Shown here piece after piece: positions 43,801 to 56,792 of a stretch of 64,000 nt of DNA (position 1 is its first letter; every line of letters starts with the position of its first letter). The notes under the pieces were generated by a model. It searched no databases. It was not told the DNA's origin and saw nothing but the letters and a program-made list of their open reading frames with translations. The stretch covers positions 1 to 64,000 of the forward strand of contig JAVYIG010006820.1 in assembly GCA_035222895.1 (NCBI GenBank), read 5' to 3'. The DNA is from Strongylocentrotus droebachiensis (lineage: Eukaryota > Echinodermata > Echinoidea > Camarodonta > Strongylocentrotidae). The position numbers and the translations under genes are program-made.

Positions 43801-46620
43801 TCCATTCACAAGCCAGGCAGAAAATGATCAAATGAGTATTTCTAGTACATTAGCTCCCCTTGTTGCATGCAATAGCTGGACTTTCTGTATTGAATTATGT
43901 GCCACTTTGGACTCTGGTAGGCCAACTATAATGATTAAATTATACATGTCTGAACACTCTCAGGATAACAAAGTTTTTCATAGGGAAAGGAACACACAAA
44001 CCAAAGTAATATATCTCTTCTGAATTTGATAATTTTGTTATTTGCAATCATCCCTACACAGAAATATTATAAGGTTAAAATGACATTCTTTATAATGGAT
44101 TTCCTGCCTCACATAACAACTACATCATCCCCACCATCATTAACAACATCCTCATCCCCTTTCCCTTCCCCCTCCCCTCAAATTCAAAGTTACCAGTAAC
44201 ATAGCATGTAGCTCATTTTTATAATCAGGTCAATTGTGATACTGCTCGGACCCCAATGCAATTTCTCTAAATTGAGATAAGATAATCTCTACATGGAAGA
44301 ATGTACAAGTTGAAAGGTATAGACCAATTTTGGAAACATCCCCCCCCCCCCTCTCTCAAAAAATGAAATGGAAGCTCTTATTACCAATCATGTGAAAGAA
44401 TATGGTTTGACTAATATGTGATGATACAAATTTTGCCGGGAAACCGTCTACTAATTGATATATTTGGTAAATTAGCATATATCGATCCGTCCTGGATAGA
44501 TATCCCAAATACACTTCAACATTTAACATTTTGGCATATATTTCTGCTTTTTTTGCAAATTTAGGTTGAAGTATTGCCATCTAACACTCTGAAGGCAAAA
44601 TTTAAACAATATTGAATGGATATTTTGCACCCAAAACCCTTGAACCACAATTTTACCACTACCAGTCTATATCTTTAATAAAGTGTATTCAACAAAGAAA
44701 CATTCAAAATTTGTAATAAAAAAAGGTTATGTTAGTAATTTGGAAAGTTGTCTAATGTATGAATTCCATGTTAAATTATTATCATATTCATGATTCATCT
44801 TCATTTCTAGAGACGGTGCCTTCTTGAAAAGCATACACTCACTGGCCACCTATACAACTGTCAATTTTCCACAAGGAAACCTTCATATTGATACGGATAT
44901 AGCTTATATTACTGGCACGCTCTCATACACCAGTTACACTTTGTGCAAACTTCATATCACACATTAAAAGCTAAAAAGGCATAACTGTCTATTGAGGGAT
45001 TGGAGTTGAAAACTGTCTGCCTCTCAGGGGACGATATACAGGCCACACAACCTTCTTGAATATTTCATGGTATATACCATTCTAGTAGGCTTCTGGCTTG
45101 AAATCATATCTGATTTTCACTCCGGTGCAATCCAATTTCCTGGCCGACTTCCTGCAGATAATTGTCTTGCTCTTATCAACTGACGGCACAATAAAGCAGT
45201 GGTTATATCTCAATGAGGAATCGTTGCTACTGAAAAGAGCATGTGTATAGATTACTGGGTAAATATGGGCTCTGGATGCATCAAGTTTGCATCAAGACCT
45301 GATGTAGATTAGTGTTAATCTAGCTATGTATTCAAGTGTGAGGAGAATGTTCTAGAATCCTTCAAGCTTATTAGTTTTTAGATCTATGTTTGACTGGAAA
45401 GATTGTCTGTATACTTTCCTCTCCACAGGCTAATTTAGAGAATCTGTAACAACCTGTTGATTCTGCCCCATGAGAGTTTACATTTAAAGCAATCAACACC
45501 CAAACTACCCCCTTCCCAAGCATCACTTTCAGCTCCCAATCTTCTATGTTTACTTTCATTATCTGTCTTTCTTCCAACATTTCTGGCTGAATCCTAAAAA
45601 ATCAATCCGCTTTTAAGAATACTGTATCATTCATATCTCCAACAACTGGGGGCCTAAAAAATTATGATAGGCGATGATTACATGAATATTGTAATAAGTC
45701 CTCATGCAATAAGGCACTATACGTCATGCTAACTTTAAATTATACCATCCCATATATGATATATCAATTAGTTTGGAACTGGTACTCTAAAAGACCCCCT
45801 CAGTCATGGCAGACACAAGGAGTGAAAAAGCTAAGTATCAGATAAACATTATGATAATACGAAAGTTTCAACTAAAAGGTTGAAACTTGAACTTTATTTC
45901 TACATCTCAGATATCTTCTAATGACCCTAAAGAGATGAAGCAGAATTGTATTCATTGTTGCTGTCAGATACTACATCACTCCATGACAACATTTCTATAC
46001 CAAGAATCCTCCTAATTTTTACAAGAAGAGATCACTCATGTGTCTATTGGTCTTTGGGGCCCAATAGCCATCCTACTTTCCATCATCCATTCTCCATCTT
46101 AATTGCCAACAGTGAGCTACCATTGCAACTACTTGTGGTATTTTATGGATTCTTTCAAAGATAAATATGAGATCATGCAAAAATACACAGAACTTTTAAA
46201 ACTGTTGTTTATATGGCCCATCATAAAAAAAAAACAAGTAATGCATGCATGCCCCCAATATGTATAAAGAACCAGTAATTTCAAGAAAATGTCAAAATGC
46301 TAAGTTTCTTGTTTGAGGCACAGATAATTGTGTCAGGAATTGTATCAGGAATTGGGTCAGGAATTGTGTCAGTAAGAGAAGGGAAAACATTACAAGCATT
46401 ACAGTATGTAATATGACTTCATGGTCTAGTTAGAGAATATAATCAATATACCATTATTGGAAGCACAGACATGAATATTGATGCACAACGATACTAATGA
46501 TATTACATTCCTTCTCCTAAATCTACAGAGGAGGAGGCATGCAATAAGGTATCATCTGATATCCAAGCCCCTAAAGCTCTAGTCTGCTGGCAAAGACTCT
46601 GTTTTACATCTATAAAAAAA
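43801..46620. other. Intergenic tract without recognised gene
   Basis: CCCC-rich patches occur at 44125-44180 and 44340-44351. A possible eroded hairpin H copy lies at 44960-45030 (AAAAGCTAAAAAGGCATAAC...CTGTCTGCCTCTCAGG). A short 15-bp tandem (TCAGGAATTGTGT, three copies) lies at 46332-46372. Open frames are short and unremarkable. Confidence 0.35.
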
Positions 46621-46631
46621 AACCTATACAG

Positions 46632-46950
46632 TGCGTCCCAGAAAAAACGAAACCGAGAAGTATCAATGTTTTATCATAACTTAATCACAACCATAATTAA
46701 TGACTGATATATATTTGGAAAGCTTAGAGTCTCCTCTTTCAGTTGATGCTACTCAGATGATGCATATTTCACGCATGAGTGATTAAAAGCAATTTGAAGG
46801 AAGGAAACTAAGAAGACATTTGGCGAGCGGTATCTGAATTTCAAAGAAAAATTCACATTTCTAGAAAGTTGAGTGTCTGCCCTTTCATATGACACCTCAA
46901 TCAGGAAAAATGAGCGAGGAATGAGAAAGTTCTGTTTGTTTAAAGTAGTG
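46632..46950 (+). mobile_element. Repeat starting CAGTGCGTCCCAGAAAAAAC
   Basis: A left end of the form 'CAGTGCGTCCCA.AAAAAACGAAACC' is followed by about 300 bases of unique-looking non-coding sequence. A weaker relative starts at 35709. I take it as the end of a non-autonomous DNA transposon. No matching right end was found, perhaps because the foldback element at 46955 lies there. Confidence 0.4.
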
Positions 46951-46954
46951 CTTG

Positions 46955-47182
46955 CATTTCCATAATTTTATTAAACGAATTCGTTTTCACTGGGTGCCTG
47001 CCGTATCAATAAACGAAATTAACAAAAGACTTAACTCCGTTTCGTTGACAACCAGCAGTAGACGAGAGTCTTCATGCATGGCTGATTATCAACGAAACGG
47101 AGTTAAGTCTTTTGTCAAATCTGCTTTTTGATATGGCAGGCAGCCAGTGAAAACGAATTCGTTTGTTAAAATTATGAAAATG
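46955..47182. mobile_element. 228-bp foldback element, ~85-95-bp arms
   Basis: The left arm CATTTCCATAATTTTATTAA, then ACGAATTCGTTTTCACTGG, CTGCC.TATCAA and GACTTAACTCCGTTTCGTTG is mirrored by the right arm CAACGAAACGGAGTTAAGTC, then TTGATATGGCAGGCAGCCAG, GAAAACGAATTCGT and TAAAATTATGAAAATG. The central loop is about 50 bases. The arms differ by a few substitutions and small indels. No open frame. Almost certainly a stem-loop MITE. Confidence 0.85.
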
Positions 47183-49047
47183 TACTGTATAGCCTTGAGC
47201 TTAGCCTAGCTCTGTCGATCAGTCTCTCGCTGTGTCAGGTGCAGCGATAGTACAGGTCCTATGGAGTGAACAAGATCAGCAGTCTACATACAGTAGTCTC
47301 ACAGTTCAAACACTGACAATCATGTCAACTGTAAAAGGTCTGTGACCGTAAAAGGCCTGTAAACTGCAGACTACCAAAGCTCCACCATTTTGTCTGTATG
47401 TAGAGAATATAGTTCCCTTTGTATCATGTTGCCTTTAGGATAAATCTTTTAAATGCATCAAATATTTTATGTGAGCACAAGCTGAAATGTATCACACTAC
47501 TGGTTCATTGTCCTAGGTTTGCATTATCCCATTATCACAGTTAAATCCAGCAATCATGAAATATTAATCAGACAGCAATCAATATTATTGGATATCATTG
47601 TTATCCAGGCTACTTAATGAAAAATATAGAGTATCCAATCCAATCCCCTTAATCTAATGGAAACGGTATATGATATAGTGCCTTTTCCTTGCAGTTACAA
47701 GCCACTGCACATATCGTCCACATGTTTGAGCCAATTCAACAACAATATCACTAAAAAAAGACTAGATGAGCCAATACAATCGAGTGTTCTCTCGTAAAAT
47801 AAATGGGACTTCAGAATTGTCTTGATCTGGTCAACAGATAAAGCTGTTGATGTTTGAAGGTTTGCATGGTGGTATGAATAATCACGGAAGAGGTTTGCGG
47901 TACACCATGTGTAAAGTCCTCGAGGGACTGAGGAAAGTAGATGGAGAATAGAGGTGAGATGAAAGGCGAGAAAGTGGAGGTTTAGAAGGAAGATAAAGCT
48001 GTGTTCACAATAATAGGTAGACACGTGTATATCATATGTCTTTGGCTTATAGCAAAAGTTAATTTACAGTTTTTTGTACTTTTCAGTGCATAAGTTTTGA
48101 ATATACCAACATCCATTGATTGCTTGTACCTTTTCAACAGTTGTTGATCCAGGCATGATGGTTAATATATGCTTAGCGAATCTTGCCTGACATGCTACCA
48201 CAGTGCATTAAAATCCATTTCAGTATCTTTGATATGCAGCATGGTAACTGAAAATTCAGCCATTGCCCACAATTTGTTAACCTAATTTGAACAAGACTTC
48301 TGCAGGTTCAAGGAATATACTCATGCAGTGACATTCTGCTGATTATGGAAGGGTTTTTTCCTTCCGTCATTTTCAAAAGAAATCTATTACAATATAGGTT
48401 AGGAATTAAATTTCCAGCTTATACAGGAATGCCATCTCAAGGAGTTACAATTATTTTCTTGAATAATATGAGGTTTATGATGTGAGGTTTATGATGTGAG
48501 GATTGTGAAGATGATTGTTCCCTGTATAGAGATAGGGGTGCACAATAATTATTCACAATAACTCCATATTATCTTTTACAAACTTGATATATGAGACAAA
48601 TTATCTTCAACATATTAAGTCATTAAGCAATCAAATCCAACATACAGTAAAACAAAGAGTCATGATAGTTACAAAGTACACAATTTTGTTCTAAGTTATT
48701 TTAAAAAATCTCCAAATATGCAGATTATTTGAAGATAATTATTATCTGAAGATATATGGCTTACCGGTACACAAACAAAGAAAGTCATACATAATATGTC
48801 TCTCTCTTTCGTTTTACATTCCACTTTGTGAGAAAAAAAGGCTATACAGCAGCTTTGAATTAAGCCTATGATTAAGACTTCAATATGTTCTTGAGATTAC
48901 TTACACATTCTCATTTCTTTACAAAAATGTCTGACAGATAACATTGGCGCATAAGAAACACGGGATGACAACGAAAGATGATTATTCTTGCCTTCACCTC
49001 AGGCTGGCAATCTCATTATGGTGTAATATCATCATAGTGATAAAGAT
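47183..49047. other. Intergenic tract without recognised gene
   Basis: 47280-47390 has partial internal repeats (GTCTACATACAGTAGTCT; GTAAAAGGTCTGTGACC/GTAAAAGGCCTGTAAACTG). 48470-48505 has a GAGGTTTATGATGT tandem of two and a half copies. The minus-strand 109-codon frame 47695-48024 is not recognised. Confidence 0.35.
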
Positions 49048-49124
49048 TGTCTGCTGAGAGCTAAAAGGTCTCAAGTCATATCTTTCATTATATAGAGTTA
49101 ATGCCCTTCTGGCTCTGAAGTGAC
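49048..49124. repeat. Hairpin family H, copy 9
   Basis: GTCTGCTGAGAGCTAAAAGG on the left; GAGTTAATGCCCTTCTGGCT with CTGAAGTGACA on the right. The outer left arm keeps CTGCTGAGAGC exactly. Confidence 0.8.
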
Positions 49125-49163
49125 AAAATATCAACCACTGACACGAGAGAGCATATAGCTGTA

Positions 49164-49506
49164 GAGGTGTCGTGGTCGAGTGGATATGTCAGCGGACTGT
49201 GGATCACAATGTCCGCGGTTCAAGTCCCACCGCGGCACTAATGGCTTTTGGCAAGACATTGATCTACATTTGCCACTCTCCACGCAGGTGTTAAATGGGT
49301 ACCCGGTAGGATGCGAAAGTTAATGTGGTTTGATTAGCAATGGCGCTTGTAAAATGGCGACTGGCTGAATGTGGAGAAACTGGAGAATGTGCATACCTTG
49401 TGTGCGGGTAAGCATGAATCAGATGACCGGGGTAATAATATGTGCTGCGCCTAGAAACAAAGTATGAGGCGCATTATAAATGTGACCTATTATTATTATT
49501 ATTATA
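49164..49506 (+). mobile_element. tRNA-derived SINE, family A, full length
   Basis: The head GGTGTCGTGGTCGAGTGGAT, the B box GCGGTTCAAGTCCCACCGCG, the body ACATTGATCTACATTTGCCA and GGGTACCCGGTAGGATGCGA, then GGGGTAATAATATGTGCTGC and GGCGCATTATAAATG, and the tail (TTA)n. It has an extra segment of about 50 bases relative to 8400-8684 (AATGGCGACTGGCTGAATGT region). Opposite orientation to the copy in synapsin intron 1. It lies 40 bases after hairpin H copy 9. Confidence 0.9.
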
Positions 49507-51384
49507 TAGCTATGACCCAAAAAAAAAAAAAGAAGGAGCAAATTACACACGTGTCACTTCCTTAGCCGATGACTATTCTTCAGCAAGTCCATTTTTTGTA
49601 ATCCCCTTTTCTCATCACACAATAGAAATGTGAAATCGGCACTTATGATTTCTATCCATTGTTTGATGCTTTTTCCCCTTTATCACTTCTTCTCTTCTCT
49701 CTGCTTCAATTATATAGGGTGTTCAGAAGTATAAGGATTTTGAACATTCTTCAACTGCTGAATTATGAAGCTTACCACAGCATAAATAATACATTGACAG
49801 ATTCGATCCTCACTGACTTGCATCGGGAAATAATGTAACTAAATTCTAGCTACTGCTCAAATCCTCCTTAAATTTATATCATTTACAGCTTGTGTTGGCA
49901 ACCCTAAGATTGTTAATTTTATTATATGAGTCTTTAAATAAAGAAAATATTCAAGATTTAATATTCTTGCATAAAAGAGGAAAAATCCTGATTACTGTAT
50001 TTCAAAAGCTATATCTCACATTCACTGCAGGGAAATTACAGAATTAGTTTTTTCTTGATCACTGTAATTATCTCCATCCAAAAACTGCCCTGATTACTTC
50101 CACACTCATAATGATGTCCATGAATTCTGCACAGGTTTTACATCTCTCTCATTAGAACGATATTGATTGCTTAGTTAATTAGGAGATATTTCAACAAAAG
50201 AAAGACATTCTCTCATACAAGTACTTTACATGATGAAAGACAGATACCCAATACCAATATCCCTTTATAACCACCATTCAGGCATGCATGACGCAGTAAA
50301 CAACCCCCCCCCCAAAAAAAAAAAAAAACAAAACAAAACAAAAAAAAAAAAAAAAAATGTGCTTGGGAAATTGTTTGATGTAAGTTAATACGCAAGGAGA
50401 ATTTTTTTTTAAATTGTTTGCAAACATCAACTTGCCCATCAGTGGGTTATGGGGCAAAGAATCTCATATGCACTTGTTTATTTTGCTAATGTTTATATTT
50501 TAACAGTTTACTGCCTATGTGAGAATGGGGCCTTATGAGCAGGTCAGGTTAATCATTATTGATCCCCTATTCATTCAGATCGGTCTAATTACATACAGTA
50601 TTTATTAGATCACTGCATCAATCTATGGGGCAAATTAAAGCAATAATTAATTATTAAAGACCTGTGAGAGAGCCTCATTCCTATGTTATATCTCTCTCTA
50701 TTTTGTTATCAATACCAGTGGCATTGCTACATGAACAAGAGGCACAGGGGATATTGGAGGCACATGTCACCCCCTGATCAAATAAAAAGAAAAGGAAAAA
50801 GATAGATAGAAATAGAAAGAATGAGAAAGAGTGAATGAAATTTAAAATGAAGATAACATGATTCCCTCGATCGCCCTCCCTCACTCCTGTTCTCTTGCAT
50901 ATCATTTCATATACCTGATATTGCTGGTTCCCCCCACCTCCCCCTTCCCCAATCCCTTCATCACAAAAGTACTCCCACATTGGCTGGAGCAACCCTATGA
51001 CACTGTCAGTACCAGGGTTATAAGCTAATGAAACTTGAACAGGGTGACTTGCAATCATAATCAACTTGTAAGTGCAATGCCAATGAGAACAAAATGAGTA
51101 CAATAGAACTGATATGGGAGCTTTTTTGTTTTCCTACAATTTTCACAAAGAACGACAATGAGCTTTTTTGCACAATATGTAATATGGTAAAAGAAGTTTT
51201 GGTGGTCGAAAATGCCTACAGCACTGAAAGAGTTAAGTAATAAGAAGTGGATACAGCTTGCTTCTGGATTATCCTTCCAAAGCAACTCATATGTGAGAGG
51301 GGCCCCAGCTTACTGTGAAGTGACGCCATATCAGTAGAAAAAGTGTCAGTGTGGCTCTTAACTATGCTTGCACTTGGCATTGAA
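49507..51384. other. Intergenic tract; C9-A15 run and A-rich tract at 50305-50357
   Basis: ATATAGGGTGTTCAGAAGTA at 49714 resembles the start of a 'GGGTGT' type repeat. 50500-50690 is AT-rich with several ATTA/TAATTA words (CTAATTACATAC, AATAATTAATTATTAAAG). The minus-strand 140-codon frame 50681-51103 is Phe/Leu- and Gly-rich from homopolymers and has no recognised domain. Confidence 0.35.
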
Positions 51385-52080
51385 GGCTCTAGAAAACTAG
51401 AAATCGACTGATCTATGGAAGAGGACGTGCGTGAGAGAAAGAACAGGATATTGGCGTCTGAATGGATAACGAAGAGGCCCTTCGTGTGACAAAACCATGA
51501 ATGGATGTCTGGTGTGTGTCAAGAGGAGTATCGGGGGGGGGGGGGGAGGGCACATTTAAAGGGAACTTGGAGATATTTTCTTTTATTCTGATTCATGAGA
51601 GACATTTCAATCACAAAATATAGAGTGTCAATCATTAAAGAATGTAAGCATAGACTACCCCATAGATCGCCGCATCAAAGTAGCATAGAAACTGATTTTA
51701 TGTCAGCAAAAAGTATTTAGAAAATGATCGATAACAGAGGATTAAAAGAGAAACATTGTCATCATGGCTCTAAAACACTTGAAACTGAGGGCCCCCCAAA
51801 AAAAATTCAAATCCATTGATATTTTCAAGGATGTGTGTGACATGAAGAACAAGATATTAGCATCTGCATGGATAACAAGTGGCCCTTATGCCATGAGCCC
51901 ATGAATGGATGTCAGGCATGTGTCCTGTAGAGTGTCTAGGGAATATGTTTGAGTGGAAGGGGGAGGGGCAGATGAGGGTACATTAAATGAAATTTGGGGA
52001 TGCTCTTTCATTTTCTGATTCACAACTTCTGAAGATTCATTCATGAAAGAATTTCAGCATAAACTACATCCTTGTTGCTC
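51385..52080. repeat. Two-copy diverged repeat, ~410-bp period
   Basis: GAACAGGATATTGGCGTCTG with AATGGATAACGAAGAGGCCC and CATGAATGGATGTCTGGTGT (51442-51517) recurs as GAACAAGATATTAGCATCTG with CATGGATAACAAGTGGCCCT and CATGAATGGATGTCAGGCAT (51847-51920). G-rich runs, AACTTGG.GAT, TTTTCTGATTCA, CATTCATGAAAGAAT and CATA.ACTAC segments then follow in both. Confidence 0.85.
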
Positions 52081-52400
52081 TTTGGATTGCCTTATCAAAA
52101 CAGGAAAAGAAAGACAACCTGCAGACTTAATAATATGATTTATAAAGATAAAATACTAGCAAAATAGGATTGTAATAAATATGCTCTGTCAGCTTTTGCT
52201 CATCAATACATTTCTAATTTTAAGAGCAAGCAGTTTTACAGAAAATTAATCTGGGAAAGCTCAACACAATACACCACTCCCCAGAAAAAAAGGACTCACA
52301 TTTACAATTTGAAAGGTTTTAGAAATGAATAAATAATATAGTAGTTTCACAAACAGATAAATCTGAACGCTCTAATAGGATTAACCCTTCTCCATCAATT

Positions 52401-52475
52401 TGTCTGTTAAGAGTAAGAAGGGCTTTAGTTTATGTTCAGATACACAAGTTAACATCCTTCTGTCTCTAAGTAGGT
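52401..52475. repeat. Hairpin family H, copy 10
   Basis: GTCTGTTAAGAGTAAGAAGG with GCTTTAGTTTA on the left; AAGTTAACATCCTTCTGTCT with CTAAGTAGG on the right. Strongly diverged, but spacing and stem are kept. Confidence 0.6.
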
Positions 52476-52697
52476 GTGATTTAATTCTCTTCTCGTCTCC
52501 TGGGAGCTGGCTTACTTCAACCAGACAGATCACGTAGGAAGACCAGACCGTGTCAAGCGATTTAATCAAATTGGATTTGAGGAGACCGGTAATATATCTA
52601 CCTGAGCTGAGGCTGTGATATATATATTGCTTTGTCGTGAGAGAAACATATATATGCTTGCAGATGAGTGGGTATGTTTATCTTCCATGGGAGATAT

Positions 52698-52772
52698 TGT
52701 CTGCCATAAGATCTAGGAGGGCATTGAATCTGTGTTAAGTGCGCTCAGTTAACGCCTTCTACCTCTAAGCTC
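52698..52772. repeat. Hairpin family H, copy 11
   Basis: GTCTGCCATAAGATCTAGGA with GGGCATTGAATC on the left; CAGTTAACGCCTTCTACCTC with TAAGCTC on the right. It lies 300 bases from copy 10. Confidence 0.6.
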
Positions 52773-53937
52773 ATGTCATGAGCCTCGACTATGCTATAAT
52801 AGGGGTACTTTGCTTACAAGCACGAAAGGGTGCTTTGTTTATTTGAAATGTTTATTCATGTAAAGGTTAATGTGTTATGGTCATGCCTATTGTATTTGTT
52901 CTGGAAACTTAGAAATATCACATTAGAGAAACCAGTTTTCAAGACAAGATTTCTACAAGAAGCGTTAAATTGAACTGACTTCATATTATATTGAAACAAA
53001 CAAGTTTAAATTTGATGAATTCTTGGTCTAACTGCTCTAGCATTCTTCTTCACTAAATACAGGCTAAATAAGCTGTTTAAAAAGAAATTCTCTAAGAAAT
53101 CAAAATTGCAGTTGTAACAATTGTCATTTCAGAAATGAAACATTATATGATAGCAAAGAATAATAATTCCACTAAAACAAAAATTTGATACAAAATAACA
53201 TTGTCATATTACTTTTACCCTGTATTTCTTAAGGAAAACAATACTGTTTATCATACACTGGGGCAGGTGTATGACACTTGTCCTGTCACCATACTTTGTC
53301 CGTCTGTCTGTCTCTATGTGTGTGTGTCTGTCTGTCTTTTTCTATCTCTCTCTCTCTCGTTTCTTTCTCTCTATCTGACTGTTTCTCTTTTTTCTCTATA
53401 TCTCTCGTTTTCCTCTTTTAACACTCTACATCTATCTATCTTCTTAGGAACATGTGTGCCAAAACTCCATCAAAACTGAAATGTATATTGGCCAAGAATA
53501 AGATGGTCTGATGTTGGAAAAGGACATTAAATCTATTATAAAACCTAATACAAATACAGTATTACCAGGTGTTAGGAAATATATCGAGTCTACATTTGTT
53601 AGCGTTTGTATTAATACTACAAAAGTGCATACTCTTTTTTAAAGCATTCCCCTATAAAAACAAATTAATCAATTTTCATTGTTTGGGGAGTGGTCTTCAT
53701 GTTGTTTGTAACAAAACATGTGAGCTGTCTGTAACAGCAAACATCAGACACCATGAAAGGTTGCAAGAGAATAGTTTATTCAATCACTCAACCGAAAGCA
53801 CTTAACTAAATTACCAGAACCTTTACTATGGTGCCTGTCATTTATATCTCCCCTAAAATAAATTGGTCATGCCAAAAGATGCAGACATTTTATCTTTTCC
53901 GGGAGAACATTGTGCCTTTTTTTTTCTCGGTAGCCCC
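52773..53937. other. Intergenic tract with TCTG/TCTC microsatellite
   Basis: 53300-53420 is (GTCT)n/(CTCT)n rich. No exon was recognised. The surrounding AT-rich sequence has no delimitable elements. Confidence 0.45.
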
Positions 53938-53959
53938 ATTCCGCCTCCAGGCTGTCGAA

Positions 53960-54120
53960 GAAGAACATTATCCGCTGTTAGAGAGCAAGTATGTTGAGTC
54001 AAGGCTTTGAGTTTCACTTTTTAGTAGACGGCAGCATAATAAACTAAATGGTTGTCAGAAAGGAAATACCCATCGTTAGAGAGCAAGTTGAACAAAGGCA
54101 TTAAACTCCACATTTTAGAT
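53960..54120. repeat. Two-copy repeat, ~105-bp period
   Basis: CGCTGTTAGAGAGCAAGTAT with GTTGAGTCAAGGCTTTGAGT (53971-54011) and CATCGTTAGAGAGCAAGTTG with AACAAAGGCATTAAACTCCA (54070-54111), both followed by CA(C)TTTTTAG. Confidence 0.7.
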
Positions 54121-54597
54121 GTAACATATCTAGGTATTTGCACTTCATAGCCTTTTTGAAGCATACAGAGTTAGGGAGTAATTTAAACCATGACTCCACA
54201 CTAGCATTGACAAAGAAAATTACAAAGGATGTTGAAAATGTTATTAATTTCTGTAAGTCTTTTAATAGTAAACTTTTTAGGTATACATGACTCGAGGTTG
54301 TTTAAAGAACACTATTTGCAGTAAACAAATTTTCGGTATTTAAATTAATGGCATATACAATATTATCTTAAAAATAAAAACTTCAGAAACAAAATGCTAA
54401 AATTTCATGCCCTTTTAGAATTTGCAGTTTCAATCAATTCATTGAGATTGAGATCACCTCTATAGTTCTTCTTATGTACATTTTGCTGAATAGAACAGCC
54501 TAATTTCATGATAAACAGTAATCACCTGAAATTATAATGACAATTATAATGATAAATGTTAACATTATTTTTGCAGTTAATGCTCCATTTTTAATCA

Positions 54598-54672
54598 ATT
54601 AAAATAACATAATTATTTTTACATAATTATTTTATTTTAACATAATTATTTTATTTTAACATAATTATTTTT
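54598..54672. repeat. Minisatellite ACATAATTATTTTATTTTA
   Basis: Four units of about 18-19 bases (AACATAATTATTTT...) with minor variation. Confidence 0.9.
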
Positions 54673-55245
54673 CATCTGCTAGTGAAATAGAACAGAATTA
54701 TCCTCCTGTCAAAGTGAATTGTGCAGATTGTCTGATCCCTGAGATTAAATTCATCATAATCTGATTGGAGCAAGGCCTTCACCGAGACATAAATGAATGT
54801 ATGCCTATTAGCAATGCATGGATAATACTCACAGTCATTCAATCCATTTCCATTACCATTAAAATCAAACGACACAAAACTAATCTCACAATTTTAACTT
54901 CCCGTTTCCAGCTCAAATGACAATCTAATAGCACAGGACAATTCTCATTTCAGTAAATGAGCAATGAAGGACAAGTGTGAACGAGCACTCATGTTTTTAT
55001 TTCCCTCTGATGGTTTGCAATGTGAAGGATCTCTCGACTTGGATAATATTTTAATCTCACGGTATAACCATTAGACATGCAAGGATAGGCAGGGAATAGA
55101 TTAACATTTCTGATCACGTTTCAAGATTACACACTCTTCAGCAGGAGTATATGGGTAGTACGAGATTGCACTTTTCATAACAAAATATATGGTGTTTGAC
55201 ATACAGTCAACAACTAAATCATTCATACCCCTCGTAAATTTGATT

Positions 55246-55460
55246 GATTTTGTTGTTTTTGTTTTTGTTTGTTTGTTTGTTGTTGTTGTTGTTGTGTTTG
55301 TTGTTGTGTTTGTTGTTGTGTTTGTTGTTGTTGTTGTTGTTGTTTTTTGTTTTGTTTGTTGTAACTCTATCACTCTTCCTCTCTCTTTCTCTATCACTCT
55401 TCCTCTCTCTTTCTCTATCACTCTTCCTCTCTCTTTCTCTATCACTCTCTCTCTCTCTCT
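55246..55460. repeat. (GTT)n microsatellite and 26-bp CT minisatellite
   Basis: Imperfect (GTT)n/(GTTT)n runs from 55246 to 55362. Three tandem copies of a 26-base unit containing CTATCACTCTTCCTCTCTCT then occupy 55366-55445, ending in (CT)n. Open frames of 94-121 codons on both strands here are Val/Phe/Leu or Asn/Thr and Arg/Glu strings created by the repeats. Confidence 0.95.
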
Positions 55461-56229
55461 TTGCATCTATATCATGGATGAAATCATGCTTAAACATGTT
55501 CGGATCCGTTGCAATCATTCTGCTTTGAAAAAATTATATGAAGACGAATAATCTCATATACAACAGATTTATCTTCAATGATTCTCAATTGTTATCCTGA
55601 TCACCTCGATTCGTTTTGAGATTATCAACATAGATAGGCATTGAAAAGAATATCATTTCAGAATTGTGGAGAAGGTTTAACATGTATAAAGAATGTATGC
55701 AATTCCTTGGATTTTAATTCTTACTATGATATTTGATTGTCGTAATACGTCATATATTGCAATCACTATTCATCATCATTTATGTAATGAAGAGTATATC
55801 TCTTGAATAAACAATGGAAAGTGCAGATGGGGTCACGGCAGTCATAAAGACCATCTGTACATTAAAATGCGCACTTTGCCGTAAGCATGAAGCTCATGTT
55901 TGTTTCTCCGAAGCTAGTGAGTTGAAATTTATTATTCTTAGCTTATTTACCAACATGTAGACAAACATGATTTTACAATGCAGAGCCAACCATTCATTCT
56001 ACGCATATGTTCACATATTACTTTAATGTATGAACTTTAGACACTGGATATATGAACTGCATTCCTTGTTGTAATATGTGGAACAACATCATGATAAAAG
56101 CCTCTCAGTCTTACCATGGAATTTCCAAAGAGGTACCTTATTCCCAGGTTTAATTAAGAGATCAAATCCATTTTCACTTCCTAGGTTACTTATAAGAGCA
56201 TATTATATACTATCAATCTTGCATTGAAA

Positions 56230-56415
56230 TGAAATTAATTATGTTTTGATTATGAATTTGATTATAATTTAATTAAAGTGATTTTTGTATAATGGATGTG
56301 AAACTGTATTGTATTGTATTGGAATGAATTCAATTATGTTTTGATTATGAATTTTATTATAATTTACTTACAGTAAATTTGTCTTTATAATGGATGTGAA
56401 ACTGTATTGTGAAAA
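56230..56415. repeat. Two-copy tandem duplication, ~97-bp period
   Basis: AATTATGTTTTGATTATGAA...ATTATAATTTA...TATAATGGATGTGAAACTGT occurs at 56236-56310 and 56331-56408. A short ATTGT triple (GTATTGTATTGTATTGG) lies at the junction. Confidence 0.85.
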
Positions 56416-56713
56416 ATACAACTACCATTACGCTATTCAACATTTTTACAATTTTTTACCATTTTCTATGATTATCATCTATATTTTTCAGTCCCTTTAT
56501 CATCTATCAATATTTCATTTATCAATGGAAAGAATAAATACTCCAAGCTCACCTTCATTCACAATGCTCACAGCATGAAAGGTGACTGAGTGTGCTAGAA
56601 ATCGTTTCCCCTGACACATTCCCTTCATTGAAATGGATCAGCGTGATGAGTCACAACAAATAAATGAAAGATTCATGATATATTATGCTCACCACATCAT
56701 TCAGTATTATGAT

Positions 56714-56792
56714 ATCTGCTGAGAGCTAGAAGGGCACTAACTCATGCATGTGCTTTAATATTGAGTTAATGCCTTTCTGGCTCTCAAAAGAA
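56714..56792. repeat. Hairpin family H, copy 12
   Basis: ATCTGCTGAGAGCTAGAAGG with GCACTAACTCATG on the left; TTGAGTTAATGCCTTTCTGG with CTCTCAAAAGAAA on the right. One of the best-preserved stems. Confidence 0.85.

Noticed and set aside
55101..55551. Several 94-121-codon frames on both strands
   Set aside because: Caused by (GTT)n and a 26-bp CT minisatellite.
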